Part shown: positions 1-11,369 of the stretch, in pieces
How the letters are laid out: every line of letters starts with the position of its first letter
Position numbering within the stretch: position 1 is the stretch's first letter
DNA from: Dehalococcoidia bacterium
Lineage (GTDB): Bacteria > Chloroflexota > Dehalococcoidia > SHXV01
Length of the DNA stretch: 46,573 nucleotides
Assembly: GCA_009693105.1 (NCBI GenBank)
Contig: SHXV01000006.1
Coordinates: forward strand, 1 to 46,573
Direction: 5' to 3'
Notes under the pieces: model-generated
Seen by the model: the letters and a program-made list of their open reading frames with translations, nothing else
What the model was told of the DNA's origin: nothing
The model's database searches: none
Made by a program: the position numbers and the translations under genes

Positions 1-2182
<2,182 letters not shown>

Positions 2183-2237
2183 GGTCCCTCTATTTCCTGT
2201 GCCCGTGCCCGATGGAGACAGGCGTCCCTCATGAGGC

Positions 2238-2258
2238 AACCCGGGCCGCGCCCAGGTT
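2238..2258 (-). other. Hairpin in the rpsG-fusA spacer
   Basis: AACCCGGGC-CGC-GCCCAGGTT can fold into a 9-bp stem with one G-U pair and a 3-nt loop. It has no T-run, so a terminator is unlikely; an RNA processing or stability element in the str mRNA is possible. Nothing else recognisable lies in the 116-nt spacer apart from the fusA ribosome binding site. Confidence 0.35.
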
Positions 2259-2298
2259 TGAATCTCGTTTACTCAGTCGCCGGGTCGGACGAAAAGGC

Positions 2299-2769
2299 CT
2301 ACCAGCGGTAGTGGACAAAGGCCCGGTTGGCCTCCGCCATGCGGTGTGTCTCTTCCTTGCGGCGTATCGTTCCGCCCTGACCGTTGGCGGCGTCCAGCAG
2401 CTCTGACGCCAGCTTCTCCACCATCGACCGGCCGGTGCGGGTCCGTGCCGAACGGATGAGCCAGCGCATGGCGAGGGCGGACCGCCGCTCCGCGCGTATC
2501 TCCACCGGCACCTGGTAGGTGGCGCCACCGACGCGTCGGGGCTTGACTTCCAGCAGGGGGGTGGCGTTGCGCAGCGCCTGCTCAAACACGTCGAGGGCGT
2601 TGCGGCGGCCTTCCGCCTCGATGCGCTCCAGCGCGCCGTAGACGACGCGTTCAGCGACGCTCTTCTTGCCGCACACCATGACCTTGTTGGTGAAGCTGGC
2701 CAGCGCCCTGCTGTTGTAACGCGGGTCCGGGGCGATCTCCCGGTGTTCCGCTGCGTGTCGCCTTGGCAT
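2299..2769 (-). CDS. rpsG: 30S ribosomal protein S7
   Basis: Head protein of the 30S subunit that nucleates assembly on the 3' domain of 16S rRNA and contacts the E-site tRNA. The 156-residue product has the exact usual bacterial length and family stretches such as [19 protein letters not shown] and [15 protein letters not shown] 2769 ([12 protein letters not shown]) replaces the longer track start at 2931, whose 54 extra residues run back through the intergenic hairpin and into rpsL. It is the second gene of the str operon. In other bacteria S7 autoregulates its operon; no such site was identified here. Confidence 0.97.
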   Translation of the reverse strand: MPRRHAAEHREIAPDPRYNSRALASFTNKVMVCGKKSVAERVVYGALERIEAEGRRNALDVFEQALRNATPLLEVKPRRVGGATYQVPVEIRAERRSALAMRWLIRSARTRTGRSMVEKLASELLDAANGQGGTIRRKEETHRMAEANRAFVHYRW

Positions 2770-2809
2770 GCTGTCCCTTCCCCTGCATTCTGCTCCGTCC
2801 GGCGATGGG

Positions 2810-2849
2810 CCGGACAAACAACCGTCGCGTCCGCTAGCGGACGCGACGG
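2810..2849 (-). terminator. Intrinsic terminator or attenuator between rpsL and rpsG
   Basis: CCGTCGCGTCCG-CTAG-CGGACGCGACGG (2822-2849) is a perfect 12-bp stem with a 4-nt loop. Read on the minus strand, directly after the rpsL stop, it is followed by TTGTTTGT. This is the form of a Rho-independent terminator, located inside the operon, so partial termination that sets the rpsL to rpsG ratio is plausible. Confidence 0.65.
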
Positions 2850-2857
2850 GCTGCGTT

Positions 2858-3271
2858 CTATCCCTTGCGGGTGCCGTACTTGCTGCGCCCACGCTTGCGA
2901 CCGGTGACCCCTTGGGAGTCCAGCGCTCCACGAATGATGTGGTAGCGTACGCCCGGCAGGTCTTTGACGCGGCCGCCGCGGATCAGGACCACGGAGTGCT
3001 CCTGCAGCGTGTGCCCTTCCCCCGGGATGTAGGCGGTGACCTCGATACCGTTGGTCAGCCGTACCCGCGCGATCTTGCGCAGGGCGGAGTTCGGCTTCTT
3101 GGGGGTCATCGTCCGAACCTGGGTGCACACCCCCCGCTTCTGCGGCGAGCCTTTGGGGCTGCGCAGCGTGCGGCCGGTGAGGGCATTGTAGCGGAAGCGC
3201 AGCGCAGGCGCCGTCACCCGGCTCCCGGGCTTTGTCCGCCCCTTGCGTACGAGCTGATTGATCGTCGGCAC
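2858..3271 (-). CDS. rpsL: 30S ribosomal protein S12
   Basis: Decoding-centre protein of the 30S subunit, 137 residues. The diagnostic stretches [20 protein letters not shown]-like [30 protein letters not shown] and [14 protein letters not shown] are present. Both lysines associated with streptomycin resistance when mutated (in PKKPNS and VKDLPG) are wild type. The start is GTG 3271 (VPTINQL), 7 nt after AGGAG; the track start at 3394 adds 41 unrelated residues. First gene of the str operon, with a promoter about 165 nt upstream. Confidence 0.97.
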   Translation of the reverse strand: MPTINQLVRKGRTKPGSRVTAPALRFRYNALTGRTLRSPKGSPQKRGVCTQVRTMTPKKPNSALRKIARVRLTNGIEVTAYIPGEGHTLQEHSVVLIRGGRVKDLPGVRYHIIRGALDSQGVTGRKRGRSKYGTRKG

Positions 3272-3351
3272 AACGCCACTCCTGCCTGTTTCCAAGCTCC
3301 CATAGACACAGCGATAGGTCGAAAGGCCGGGCAATGAGCCGTCTCGGCGCC

Positions 3352-3371
3352 GGCTTTCTCTGAGAGAAGCC
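3352..3371 (-). other. Leader hairpin of the str operon
   Basis: GGCTTTCTC-TGA-GAGAAGCC forms an 8-bp stem with a single bulged T, in the roughly 155-nt leader between the promoter and the rpsL start. It lacks a T-run. A role in leader control or mRNA stability is conjecture. Confidence 0.3.
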
Positions 3372-3434
3372 ATCCTGGCGCCGACGGTAGTCACTTCAGC
3401 GTTTCGACCACCTGATATGCAGTGCCAAAGGTGA

Positions 3435-3463
3435 AGTGTACGTATGGCTGCGGGCTATGTCAA
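3435..3463 (-). promoter_or_regulatory. Promoter of the str operon
   Basis: On the minus strand TTGACA (3463-3458) and TACACT (3440-3435) are separated by exactly 17 bp, a near-consensus sigma-70-type promoter. It lies in the gap between mnmA and rpsL and points at rpsL. Confidence 0.8.
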
Positions 3464-3494
3464 CGATTAGGCCGGAATTCGCCGGAATCCGTGA

Positions 3495-4592
3495 TCAGGG
3501 CCGGGGCCCGCCCCGCCCGGCCTCACGGATGGTGGCGCCGCCCAGCACCTCATCGCCGTTGTAGAACACCACCGCCTGCCCCGGCGTGATCGCCCGCACC
3601 GGCCGCTGGAAGCGCACCAGCAAGCCATCGTCCCGCCGCTCCACCCCGGCGGCCACGGCGGCCGACCGGTATCGTACCTTCACCTCCGCCGAGAACGGCG
3701 CGGCGGGGGCAGCCCCGGACACGAAGCGCGCATCCTCCGCGACCAGCCAGTCGGAGAGGAGATCCTCCTCGCTGCCGATCGTGATCACGTTAGCGGCGAC
3801 GTCGAGCGTGGTAACGTAGCTGCGTTCGCCCGTGGCGATGCCCAGGCCGCGCCGCTGACCAATGGTGTAGCCGGCCACTCCGTCATGCTGGCCTACCAGG
3901 CGGCCCTCGCGGTCGAGAACGTCGCCGGGGCGAGCGCCGAAGCGGGCGTTGAGGAACGCCCGCGTATCGCCGTCCGGCACGAAGCAGATGTCGGCGCTCT
4001 CCTGCTTGTCCGCCAGGTGCAGCCCCAGTGAGCGGGCGACCGCGCGCGTGTCCGCCTTGGAGGAGAGATCGCCCAACGGGAACAGCAGGCGGGAGAGCTG
4101 GGACTGACCCAGCGCGTACAGCACGTAGGACTGATCCTTCGCCTCATCGCGGGCGCGCAGGAGCCGGTAGCCGCCGCCGTCCTGCAGGGGCGGGCCGATG
4201 CGCGCGTAGTGGCCGGTAGCGACGCGCCCGGCGCCGAGCGCCGTCGCCCGCTCCAGCAGTGCGCCGAACTTGATGTACTCGTTGCAGGCGATGCAGGGGT
4301 TGGGGGTGCGTCCGCGCCGGTATTCCTCCACGAAATAATCGACGACGTGCTCCCGAAAGGCGTCCTCCATGTTGATCACGTAGTGGGGGATGCCCAGCCG
4401 GTAGGCGGCGGTGCGGGCGTCGTCGATGTCGTCCATGGAGCAGCAATGGCGGTTGCCGCGAGGCAGCGCTTCGTCCTCCGGCGCCCAGAGGCGCAGCGTG
4501 ATGCCGATGACCTCGTATCCCTGCTGCAGCAGCAGGCCGGCCACTACGGCAGAATCGACACCGCCGCTCATCGCCGCCAGCACACGCTCCAC
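3495..4592 (-). CDS. mnmA: tRNA-specific 2-thiouridylase MnmA
   Basis: ATP-dependent enzyme that thiolates U34 of Glu, Gln and Lys tRNAs. The 365-residue protein has the N-type ATP pyrophosphatase loop SGGVDS at residues 9-14, the catalytic cysteine pair Cys100 (PNPC) and Cys203 (ESADICFV), a second CxxC half at Cys103, and the C-terminal beta-barrel end [20 protein letters not shown]. All residues needed for activity are present. It diverges from rsfS across 61 bp. The window also carries mnmG, which modifies the same wobble uridine at position 5. Confidence 0.96.
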   Translation of the reverse strand: MERVLAAMSGGVDSAVVAGLLLQQGYEVIGITLRLWAPEDEALPRGNRHCCSMDDIDDARTAAYRLGIPHYVINMEDAFREHVVDYFVEEYRRGRTPNPCIACNEYIKFGALLERATALGAGRVATGHYARIGPPLQDGGGYRLLRARDEAKDQSYVLYALGQSQLSRLLFPLGDLSSKADTRAVARSLGLHLADKQESADICFVPDGDTRAFLNARFGARPGDVLDREGRLVGQHDGVAGYTIGQRRGLGIATGERSYVTTLDVAANVITIGSEEDLLSDWLVAEDARFVSGAAPAAPFSAEVKVRYRSAAVAAGVERRDDGLLVRFQRPVRAITPGQAVVFYNGDEVLGGATIREAGRGGPRP

Positions 4593-4628
4593 GGTGAATA
4601 CTCCTCCAACGCACGGTTACGTCAATGG

Positions 4629-4634
4629 TATACT
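4629..4634 (+). promoter_or_regulatory. Extended -10 element of rsfS
   Basis: TATACT preceded by TGG (TG-n extended -10 form), 20 bp before the chosen GTG. No convincing -35 hexamer is seen. A transcript would begin near 4641, leaving a leader of about a dozen nucleotides. Confidence 0.55.
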
Positions 4635-4653
4635 GCGGAGGCGGCGCGGCAAA

Positions 4654-5016
4654 GTGCCTGAGGAGGACTTACTGGAGAGCGGTGACCTGGCGCGAACTAT
4701 CGTCGATCTCCTCTCGGACCGTCAGGCCGAGGACATTGTCCTGCTCGACATCAGCAAGGTGTCCACGATCGCCGATTACTTCGTCATCGCCACGGCGACC
4801 AGCACACGCCAGATGGATGCGATCGCCGATTCCCTGAGCGAGACGCTGCGCCAGGACGGCGTTCGCCCGCGCATCCGGGAAGGAACCGCCGATTCCGGCT
4901 GGCTGCTGGTGGACTACGGCGATGTCATCATCCACCTGTTCTCTCCGGAAACCCGAACGTTTTACAACCTGGAATCGCTCTGGAACACCGGGGTCCAGCT
5001 TGTCCGCATCCAATAG
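4654..5016 (+). CDS. rsfS: Ribosomal silencing factor RsfS
   Basis: RsfS/Iojap family protein that binds L14 and blocks subunit joining under starvation. Family signatures are VLLDISKVSTIADYFVIATA, RQMDAIADSL, EGTADSGWLLVDYGDVIIHLF and the FYNLESLW end. The track start at 4411 runs through mnmA antisense and is wrong. GTG 4654 gives 120 residues with GGAGG 12 nt upstream. An alternative is a CTG at 4672, 5 nt after AGGAGG, giving 114 residues, a better-spaced but rarer start codon. Followed at 18 nt by yqeY. Confidence 0.9.
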   Translation: MPEEDLLESGDLARTIVDLLSDRQAEDIVLLDISKVSTIADYFVIATATSTRQMDAIADSLSETLRQDGVRPRIREGTADSGWLLVDYGDVIIHLFSPETRTFYNLESLWNTGVQLVRIQ

Positions 5017-5034
5017 CGGAGGGACGAAACCACC

Positions 5035-5481
5035 GTGAGCTTCACCGAAACCATTGCCGGTGACCTGAAGAATTCGATGCGCGCACGGGATGCGTTGCGC
5101 ACCTCCACCCTTCGTATGCTGACCGCCGCCCTGAACAACGCGCGGATCGCCGCGGGCAAGCCGCTATCCGAAGGCGATGCTCTGGCCGTGGTGGGAAAGG
5201 AAGTCAAGCAGCGCCGGGATTCCATTGAGCAGTTTCAGCAGGGCGGCCGCCAGGACCTCGCGGACAAGGAATTGGCGGAGCTGGCCATCCTGGAAGCCTA
5301 CCTTCCCCAGCAACTGGGCCGTGACGAGGTGGTGGCAGAGGTCCGGGCCGTGATCGCCCAGGTAGGCGCGGCCGGGCCTACGGACAAGGGGAAGGTGATG
5401 GGCCCGCTGATGGAGAAGCTGCGTGGGCGCGCGGATGGCCGGCTCGTGAACGAGGTCGTCACTGAGCTGCTTTCCGGCTGA
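5035..5481 (+). CDS. yqeY: GatB/YqeY domain protein
   Basis: Stand-alone protein of 148 residues resembling the tRNA-binding tail domain of GatB; its precise role is unknown. Recognisable features are the start DLKNSMRARDALRTSTLRML, KEVKQRRDSIEQF, ELAILEAYLPQQL and the C-terminal DKGKVMGPLMEKLRGRADGRLVNE. The start is GTG, with GGAGGG upstream. In many bacteria yqeY follows rpsU; here rpsU is about 22 kb away and yqeY instead follows rsfS. Confidence 0.92.
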   Translation: MSFTETIAGDLKNSMRARDALRTSTLRMLTAALNNARIAAGKPLSEGDALAVVGKEVKQRRDSIEQFQQGGRQDLADKELAELAILEAYLPQQLGRDEVVAEVRAVIAQVGAAGPTDKGKVMGPLMEKLRGRADGRLVNEVVTELLSG

Positions 5482-5528
5482 ATCACCACAAGGATTCCCT
5501 CCGTGTACACCCCCGGTAACATCTCCGC

Positions 5529-7721
5529 ATGAATGAGGCACGGCACCCGGGCAGCGCCGGACGGGTGCTGGTGTTCACCATCGCCCTAGCGATCGGTCTG
5601 TTCCTGGTGCTCTTTCCCACGGCGCTCCCTCGCATTGCGCTGGACACGGGCAGCACCGCCACCCAGACGGTTCGCTCTCCCCAGGACATCAGCTACCAGA
5701 GCGAGATCCTGACGCAGCGCCAGCGCGATCAGGCGGCGGCAAAGGTCCTTCCCCGGCTTATCTTCGACCCGGGCGTGAGGACACGACAATCCCAGCGGCT
5801 AGATGAGGTGCTGGGGGCCATCACCACGATCCGGCTGTCCAGCCTGGACGCGACCCAGAGGAGCGGCGCGTTGACCAGCCTGCAGGGCGTGCAGCTTTCC
5901 CCGCGCGCGGCGGTACTGGCCCTGGCGCTTACCGATCCCGAGTGGGGCCTGGTCCAGACGGAAGCCCGCGCCGCGATCTCCACCGCGATGGACGGCACGA
6001 TCCCGCCGGACGGCGTATCGGCAGCGCGCGATTCCCTGTACGAACGCACGAATGCCCGGCTGGGTGAGGGGATCGGCATCATCGTGAAGGCGATAGCGGG
6101 GGCGCTGCTTGTGCCGAACCAGCTGGTCGATCAGGCGGCGACGGCGCGGGCGCGCGACGACGCGGGCGGGGCCGTGCCCGCGGTCACCGTCACGATCGCC
6201 CTGGGGGAGATCATCCTCCGCCCGGGCGACACGATCGATAGCGCCGACATCGAAAAGCTGGAGGAACTGGGCCTGATCTCCGGCACGATCCAGGCGAACG
6301 ACATCGCTCCGGCGGCGATACTTTCCCTGCTTTCCGCGGCCGTGATCGGGAGTTACCTCGCCGGAGCCCGGCCGCTGGTGCTGGCGAAGCGGCGGCGCCT
6401 GGCTCTGCTGGGCGGCGTCATGCTGCTCAGCGTCGCGGTGGCGCGGCTGGGGGTGCTGGCCTTCTTCCCGGACAACGATCGGCTCTTCCTGTTCTATGCC
6501 CTGCCGCTAGCGCTGGGGCCCGTGCTGGTGGCCGTCCTGCTGGACATCTCTCTCGGCCTCGTTGTGGCGGCGCTCAGCGCGGCGATGGCGGGCTTTGTCG
6601 CCTATTCTCGGCCGGAGGCGACAGCGATGCTGGCGGCGCGGCCCCAGGATGCACTCCAGATGGTGGCGGCCGTCCTGTTCGCCGGCGCCGTGGGGGCGCT
6701 GGCGACGCACCGGGCGAGCAGGGTGAACCACTTCCTCCTGGCCGGGGCACTCATCGCCGGAACGACGGTCGCCGCGATCACCGGGCTCTGGCTGCTGGAC
6801 CCCGCGGGCGAGCGAGAAGACCTGGCCTGGATCGCCGGGGTAGGGCTGGCCAGCGGCATGATCACGGCGTTCCTGAGCCTCCAGACGTTCACCGCCGTGG
6901 GGAGCGTCTTCGGCGTGACGACGCGGATGCGGCTGATCGAGCTCTCCCAGCTGGACCAGCCGCTGCTGCGGCGGCTGCGGGAGCTGACGCCGGGCACGTT
7001 CCACCACAGCATCATCGTCAGCATGCTGGCGGAGCAGGCCGCCGACGCCATCGGCGCCGATGGCCTGCTGGTGCGGGTTGGCTGCTTCTACCACGACATC
7101 GGCAAGACGCTCCAACCGGCGTTCTACATCGAAAACCAGGGCGGGGGCGGCAACCCGCACGATGATCTGGACCCGGCAGAAAGTGCGCGGCTGATCCGGG
7201 AGCACGTGCGGGGCGGGTTGGAACTGGCCCGCCGCGACCGGCTGCCGGACTCGGTAGCGGCGTTCATCCCGGAGCACCACGGATCGCGGCTGATCACCTA
7301 CTTCTACCGCAAGGCGCTGGAGCGCGACCCCGGCATCGATACGGAGCTGTTCCGCTACGACGGACCGAAGCCGCAGACGTGGGAGACGGCGATCGTGATG
7401 CTGGCGGACTCCTCGGAGGCGGTGGTGCGCTCCAGCCGGGACCGCTCGCCGGAGAGGATTCACACGCTGGTGGACGGCGTCATCGCGGAGCGGCTGGCGG
7501 AGGGCGAGCTGGATGAATCGGACCTGACGCTGCGCGACATCGCCGCCATCGCCGCGTCCTTCAAGCGGACGCTGCGCGGCGTGTACCACCCCCGCATCGA
7601 GTACCCAGTGGCGTCGGCGGAGCAGGAGCGGGCAGCGGAAGCGGCGCGGCAGATGGAAGCGCCGGTTATCCCCATCGACGGGATCACGGGCCCGCCCATC
7701 GGGGAGCGCCGAGGCTACTGA
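5529..7721 (+). CDS. 7TM-HD domain phosphodiesterase (PgpH-like)
   Basis: 730-residue membrane protein. One N-terminal transmembrane helix (about 13-35) precedes a large outer domain (about 40-260) with the 7TMR-HDED pattern TVRSPQDISYQSEILT, then roughly six or seven hydrophobic segments (about 260-470) and a cytoplasmic HD domain. HD residues are visible in TPGTFHHS, CFYHDIGK, PEHHGS and ADSSEA. Characterised members hydrolyse cyclic di-AMP; the substrate here is inferred from family. PhoH and YbeY, its common neighbours, are absent. No clear ribosome binding site precedes ATG 5529. Confidence 0.88.
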   Translation: MNEARHPGSAGRVLVFTIALAIGLFLVLFPTALPRIALDTGSTATQTVRSPQDISYQSEILTQRQRDQAAAKVLPRLIFDPGVRTRQSQRLDEVLGAITTIRLSSLDATQRSGALTSLQGVQLSPRAAVLALALTDPEWGLVQTEARAAISTAMDGTIPPDGVSAARDSLYERTNARLGEGIGIIVKAIAGALLVPNQLVDQAATARARDDAGGAVPAVTVTIALGEIILRPGDTIDSADIEKLEELGLISGTIQANDIAPAAILSLLSAAVIGSYLAGARPLVLAKRRRLALLGGVMLLSVAVARLGVLAFFPDNDRLFLFYALPLALGPVLVAVLLDISLGLVVAALSAAMAGFVAYSRPEATAMLAARPQDALQMVAAVLFAGAVGALATHRASRVNHFLLAGALIAGTTVAAITGLWLLDPAGEREDLAWIAGVGLASGMITAFLSLQTFTAVGSVFGVTTRMRLIELSQLDQPLLRRLRELTPGTFHHSIIVSMLAEQAADAIGADGLLVRVGCFYHDIGKTLQPAFYIENQGGGGNPHDDLDPAESARLIREHVRGGLELARRDRLPDSVAAFIPEHHGSRLITYFYRKALERDPGIDTELFRYDGPKPQTWETAIVMLADSSEAVVRSSRDRSPERIHTLVDGVIAERLAEGELDESDLTLRDIAAIAASFKRTLRGVYHPRIEYPVASAEQERAAEAARQMEAPVIPIDGITGPPIGERRGY

Positions 7722-7744
7722 GCGGCTGCGCGCCGCCCGTCCCC

Positions 7745-7750
7745 TATAAT
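7745..7750 (+). promoter_or_regulatory. Consensus -10 element of purQ
   Basis: A perfect TATAAT ends 16 bp before the purQ ATG. The expected start of transcription near 7757 leaves a leader of about 10 nt that holds only the GGAGG site. No good -35 is present at 16-18 bp. Confidence 0.55.
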
Positions 7751-7766
7751 GGCGACGGAGGCCCCC

Positions 7767-8468
7767 ATGCGCTTCGCTATCGTCGTCTTCCCCGGCACCT
7801 GGAGCGACCGCGATTGCTCCCACGCCATCACGGATGACCTGGGCGAGGAAGCTGCGTACGTTTGGCACCGGGAGCGCGACCTCAGCGGCTTCGACGCGGT
7901 CGTCCTCCCCGGCGGCTTCTCCTACGGCGACTACCTGCGCTGCGGCGCCATCGCCCGGTTCTCCCCGGTGATGGAAGCGGTGGTGGAGTTCGCCAAGGCG
8001 GGGAAGCCGGTGATCGGCATCTGCAACGGCTTCCAAGTGCTGTGCGAGGCGGGGCTGCTCCCCGGCGTGCTTATGCGCAACGCCGACCTGCGGTTTCACT
8101 GCGAGGACGTCTACCTGCGGACGGAGAACGCGAACACCGCCTTCACGAACGCGCTGATGCCCGGCAGCGTCATCCGCCTGCCGATCTCCCACGGGGAGGG
8201 CAACTACTATGCCGACGCGGCGACGCTGGACGCGCTGGAAGCGTCCGGGCGGGTGGCGTTCCGCTACTGCGACGCGGAGGGCGGGGTGACGGCCGCGGCG
8301 AACCCCAACGGTTCCGCCCGCAACATCGCGGGCGTCCTGAACGAGGCCGGCAATGTGCTGGGCATGATGCCTCACCCGGAGCGGCTGACGGAGCCGGTCC
8401 TGGGCGGTGTGGACGGCCTGGCCATCTTTCGATCGATGGTACAGCTGGCGGCGACCAAAGCGCCGTAA
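7767..8468 (+). CDS. purQ: Phosphoribosylformylglycinamidine synthase, glutaminase subunit PurQ
   Basis: Class I glutamine amidotransferase that feeds ammonia to PurL in step four of purine synthesis. The nucleophile is Cys86 in GICNGFQ; the His/Glu pair lies in [16 protein letters not shown] and [12 protein letters not shown] are PurQ-specific. ATG 7767 ([10 protein letters not shown]) is preferred to the track start at 7749 because GGAGG lies 5 nt before it. 233 residues is normal. purL follows after one gene; purS, required by this two-part enzyme type, is not next to it. Confidence 0.95.
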   Translation: MRFAIVVFPGTWSDRDCSHAITDDLGEEAAYVWHRERDLSGFDAVVLPGGFSYGDYLRCGAIARFSPVMEAVVEFAKAGKPVIGICNGFQVLCEAGLLPGVLMRNADLRFHCEDVYLRTENANTAFTNALMPGSVIRLPISHGEGNYYADAATLDALEASGRVAFRYCDAEGGVTAAANPNGSARNIAGVLNEAGNVLGMMPHPERLTEPVLGGVDGLAIFRSMVQLAATKAP

Positions 8469-8510
8469 GGCGGGACCCCCCCGGTGGAGATCAACGGAAG
8501 GCGACACGAC

Positions 8511-9125
8511 ATGACGTACCCGGTCGAGCTCGAGATCGATTACCCGAGGAAGCTTTCCCGCTGCCTGAACAACCCGTTCCTGATCTGGATCAAGCTGCTG
8601 CTTGCCATCCCGCACCTGCTAATCCTGAACCTGTTCCAGGACCTCGCTTATCTCCTGGTCTTCATCGCTTCTTTCGCCATTCTTTTTACCGGGCGTTTCC
8701 CGGAGGGACTGTTCAACCTCATCCTCGGATATTATCGCTGGACCGAGCGAACGAGCACGTACGTCATGGCAATGGGAAACACGTATCCCCCCTTCTCCAT
8801 GGACGAGCTGAGGGATAATCCGACGCGTTTCACTATCGATCCGCCCGCGAACCTCTCCCGCTGGCTAAACAATCCGTTCCTGTTCTGGATCAAATGGCTG
8901 TTCGCCATCCCGCACCTTTTCGTGCCGGCCCTCTATGCGATAGCCACATTCGTGGTGGGGTTGATCGCACTCTTCGCCATCCTGTTCACCGGACGCTACC
9001 CACGCGGGATGTTAAAGTTCAACCTGGGCTTTCGCCGCTGGTGTAACCGCGTCACGGTCTATCTGATGTTGATGACCGACCAGTACCCGCCGTTCAGCGG
9101 CAAGCCGTCCGCCGAGATCGGCTAA
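8511..9125 (+). CDS. Duplicated DUF4389 membrane protein
   Basis: 204-residue integral membrane protein made of two tandem copies of the same unit of about 95-100 residues. Each copy has LSR.LNNPFL.WIK.L.AIPHL, a hydrophobic segment, FAILFTGR(F/Y)P.G and a closing YPPFS. These match DUF4389 proteins, whose function is unknown. I took ATG 8511 (MTYPVELEIDYP) rather than the GTG at 8484 of the track, since the family begins with YPV. It lies between purQ and purL with gaps of 42 and 9 nt and is probably co-transcribed, but nothing links it to purine synthesis. Confidence 0.82.
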   Translation: MTYPVELEIDYPRKLSRCLNNPFLIWIKLLLAIPHLLILNLFQDLAYLLVFIASFAILFTGRFPEGLFNLILGYYRWTERTSTYVMAMGNTYPPFSMDELRDNPTRFTIDPPANLSRWLNNPFLFWIKWLFAIPHLFVPALYAIATFVVGLIALFAILFTGRYPRGMLKFNLGFRRWCNRVTVYLMLMTDQYPPFSGKPSAEIG

Positions 9126-9134
9126 GGAGCGCCT

Positions 9135-11369
9135 GTGCCAGTGGACCAACGCACACTCGACGAAGTCGCGCTTTCCCGCGCCGAGTACGAGCGCATCATC
9201 GATCTGCTGGACCGCGAACCAAACCCGGTGGAGTTGGGGTTGTTCGGCGCGCTCTGGAGCGAGCACTGCGGCTACAAGAACAGCCGCCCGCTGCTGAAGC
9301 GCTTCCCCTCCCAGGGGCCACGCGTCCTCACCACCGTGGGCGCGGAGAACGCTGGGGCGGTGGACATCGGCGATGGACTGGCGGTGGTATTCAAGATGGA
9401 GTCGCACAACCACCCATCGGCGGTGGAGCCGTACCAGGGCGCGGCGACAGGCGTGGGCGGCATCGTGCGGGACATCTTCGCTATGGGGGCGCGCCCGATC
9501 GCCATCCTGGATGCGCTGCGCTTCGGCAGGCTGGACGACGCCCGCCAGCGCTACCTGTTCGAGAACGTCGTTGGCGGCATCGGCGGCTACGGCAACTGCC
9601 TGGGCATCCCCACCGTGGGGGGAGAGGTGCAGTTCGACGACGCCTACGCCGGCAACCCGCTGGTGAACGCCCTCTGCGTCGGCATCATCTCCACCGATGG
9701 GCTGCTGTCGGCGCGGGCGAGCGGCACCGGTAACCCGTTCATGCTCGTCGGGGCGGACACGGGACGCGATGGCATTCACGGCGCGTCCGGGCTGGCCTCC
9801 CGCACCGACCCGACGGCGCGGTTCGAGGAGATGCGCCCGGCGGTGCAGGTGGGCAACCCCTTCCTGGAAAAGCTGCTGATGGAAGCCTGCCTGGAGCTGG
9901 CTCAGCACCGGGAGTGGTTCGTCGGGCTGCAGGACCTGGGGGCGGCCGGGCTGACCTCCTCCGCCATCGAATGCGCCTACCGCGGCGGCACCGGACTCGA
10001 CATCGACGTGGCCCTGGTGCCGCGGCGGGAGCAGGGGATGACACCCTACGAAGTGATGCTGTCCGAATCGCAGGAACGGATGCTGGTCATCGCCCATAAA
10101 CAGCACGAGGCGGACGTGCGGGCGCTATTCGAGCGCTGGGAGCTGCACTGCGTCACCATCGGCCACGTCACGGACGACGGCATGGCGACGATCCGGGACG
10201 GCGAGACGCTGGCGGCGCGGGTGCCGATCCCGCTGCTGGCGGAGGCGCCGACCTACACGCGGGAGCCGGTGGCATCGCCGGACATGGCGCGGCGGCAGGG
10301 GCTGGACCTGGCGGCGCCGGAGGACACGGGCGATACGGAGGGCGATCTGCTGCGGCTGCTTGCCTCTCCCAACGTAGCGAGCCGGCGCTGGATCTACCGC
10401 CAGTACGATCACCAGGTAGGGACGAACACGGTCATCCTGCCCGGCCAGGCCGATGCCGCCGTGCTGCGGGTGCGCGACACCGGGCGCGGCATCGCCATCG
10501 CCACGGACGGCAACGGGCGGCTGGTGGCGCTGGACCCGTTTGAGGGCGGCAAGATCGCGATCGCGGAGGCGGCGCGCAACGTTGTCTGCGTGGGCGCGGA
10601 GCCGGTGGCCTGCACCGATTGCCTGAACTACGGCAACCCGGAACGTCCCGAAGTGTACTACCAGCTCTCCCGCTCCATCGACGGCATGGCGGAGGCGGCG
10701 CGGACGCTGGGGACGCCGGTCATCTCCGGAAACGTCAGCCTGTACAACGAAAGCGGGGGGACCTCCATTCACCCCACGCCGATCATCGGGGTGCTGGGTG
10801 TGCTCGAGGACGTGGAGCGGCGCTGCACCATGGCGTTCCGGCAGGCCGGTGACGTCGCCTACCTGCTGGGGACGCCCCCTTCCGGCGACGCCGCCGGGCT
10901 TGCCGGGAGCGAGTACCGGTCGCTGAATGGGGAGGAGTTGGGCGGACGGCCGCGCATCGATCTTGCCCTGGAGTCGCGGCTGCAAGGGGCGACGCTGGCC
11001 GGCATCCGCGCCGGGCTGATCCGCTCCGCCCACGATTGCAGCGACGGCGGGCTGGCCGTGACGCTAGCGGAGTGCTGCATCGCCAGTGGCCTCGGGCTGG
11101 ACGCGCCCATCGCCGCACCAGCGGGGCGCACCGATGCGTTCCTCTTCGGGGAAGCGCAGTCCCGCATCGTCGTCAGCGTGGCGGAGGGCGACGCCGCCGC
11201 GCTGGAGGCGCTGGCGAAGGAGCATGACGTCCCGCTGCTGCGGCTGGGTGTGGTGGGGGACGACCGGCTCCGGCTGGCGGGGCTGCTGGATCTGCCGGTG
11301 GCGCGACTGCGGGAGCGGCATGAGCAGGGGCTGCCGGAGGCGCTGGCGGGCAACACCGGCCCCGCTTGA
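9135..11369 (+). CDS. purL: Phosphoribosylformylglycinamidine synthase subunit PurL (small type)
   Basis: ATP-dependent FGAM synthase catalytic subunit, 744 residues, the size of the small PurL that works with separate PurQ and PurS. Motifs include LWSEHCGYKNS, KMESHNHPSAVEPYQGAATGVGG, VGGEVQFD, GLQDLGAAGLTSS and NYGNPERPEVY. The start is GTG 9135 after AAGGAGCGCCT. It is the last gene of the rsfS-to-purL run; an SOS-type promoter for the next operon starts only 4 nt before its stop. Confidence 0.96.
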   Translation: MPVDQRTLDEVALSRAEYERIIDLLDREPNPVELGLFGALWSEHCGYKNSRPLLKRFPSQGPRVLTTVGAENAGAVDIGDGLAVVFKMESHNHPSAVEPYQGAATGVGGIVRDIFAMGARPIAILDALRFGRLDDARQRYLFENVVGGIGGYGNCLGIPTVGGEVQFDDAYAGNPLVNALCVGIISTDGLLSARASGTGNPFMLVGADTGRDGIHGASGLASRTDPTARFEEMRPAVQVGNPFLEKLLMEACLELAQHREWFVGLQDLGAAGLTSSAIECAYRGGTGLDIDVALVPRREQGMTPYEVMLSESQERMLVIAHKQHEADVRALFERWELHCVTIGHVTDDGMATIRDGETLAARVPIPLLAEAPTYTREPVASPDMARRQGLDLAAPEDTGDTEGDLLRLLASPNVASRRWIYRQYDHQVGTNTVILPGQADAAVLRVRDTGRGIAIATDGNGRLVALDPFEGGKIAIAEAARNVVCVGAEPVACTDCLNYGNPERPEVYYQLSRSIDGMAEAARTLGTPVISGNVSLYNESGGTSIHPTPIIGVLGVLEDVERRCTMAFRQAGDVAYLLGTPPSGDAAGLAGSEYRSLNGEELGGRPRIDLALESRLQGATLAGIRAGLIRSAHDCSDGGLAVTLAECCIASGLGLDAPIAAPAGRTDAFLFGEAQSRIVVSVAEGDAAALEALAKEHDVPLLRLGVVGDDRLRLAGLLDLPVARLRERHEQGLPEALAGNTGPA

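Noticed and set aside
6507-8615. 702-residue minus-strand ORF
   Set aside because: Antisense to the 7TM-HD gene and purQ, which have clear motifs; the translation is Arg/His-rich and domain-free.
9012-10106. 364-residue minus-strand ORF
   Set aside because: Antisense shadow of purL and DUF4389.
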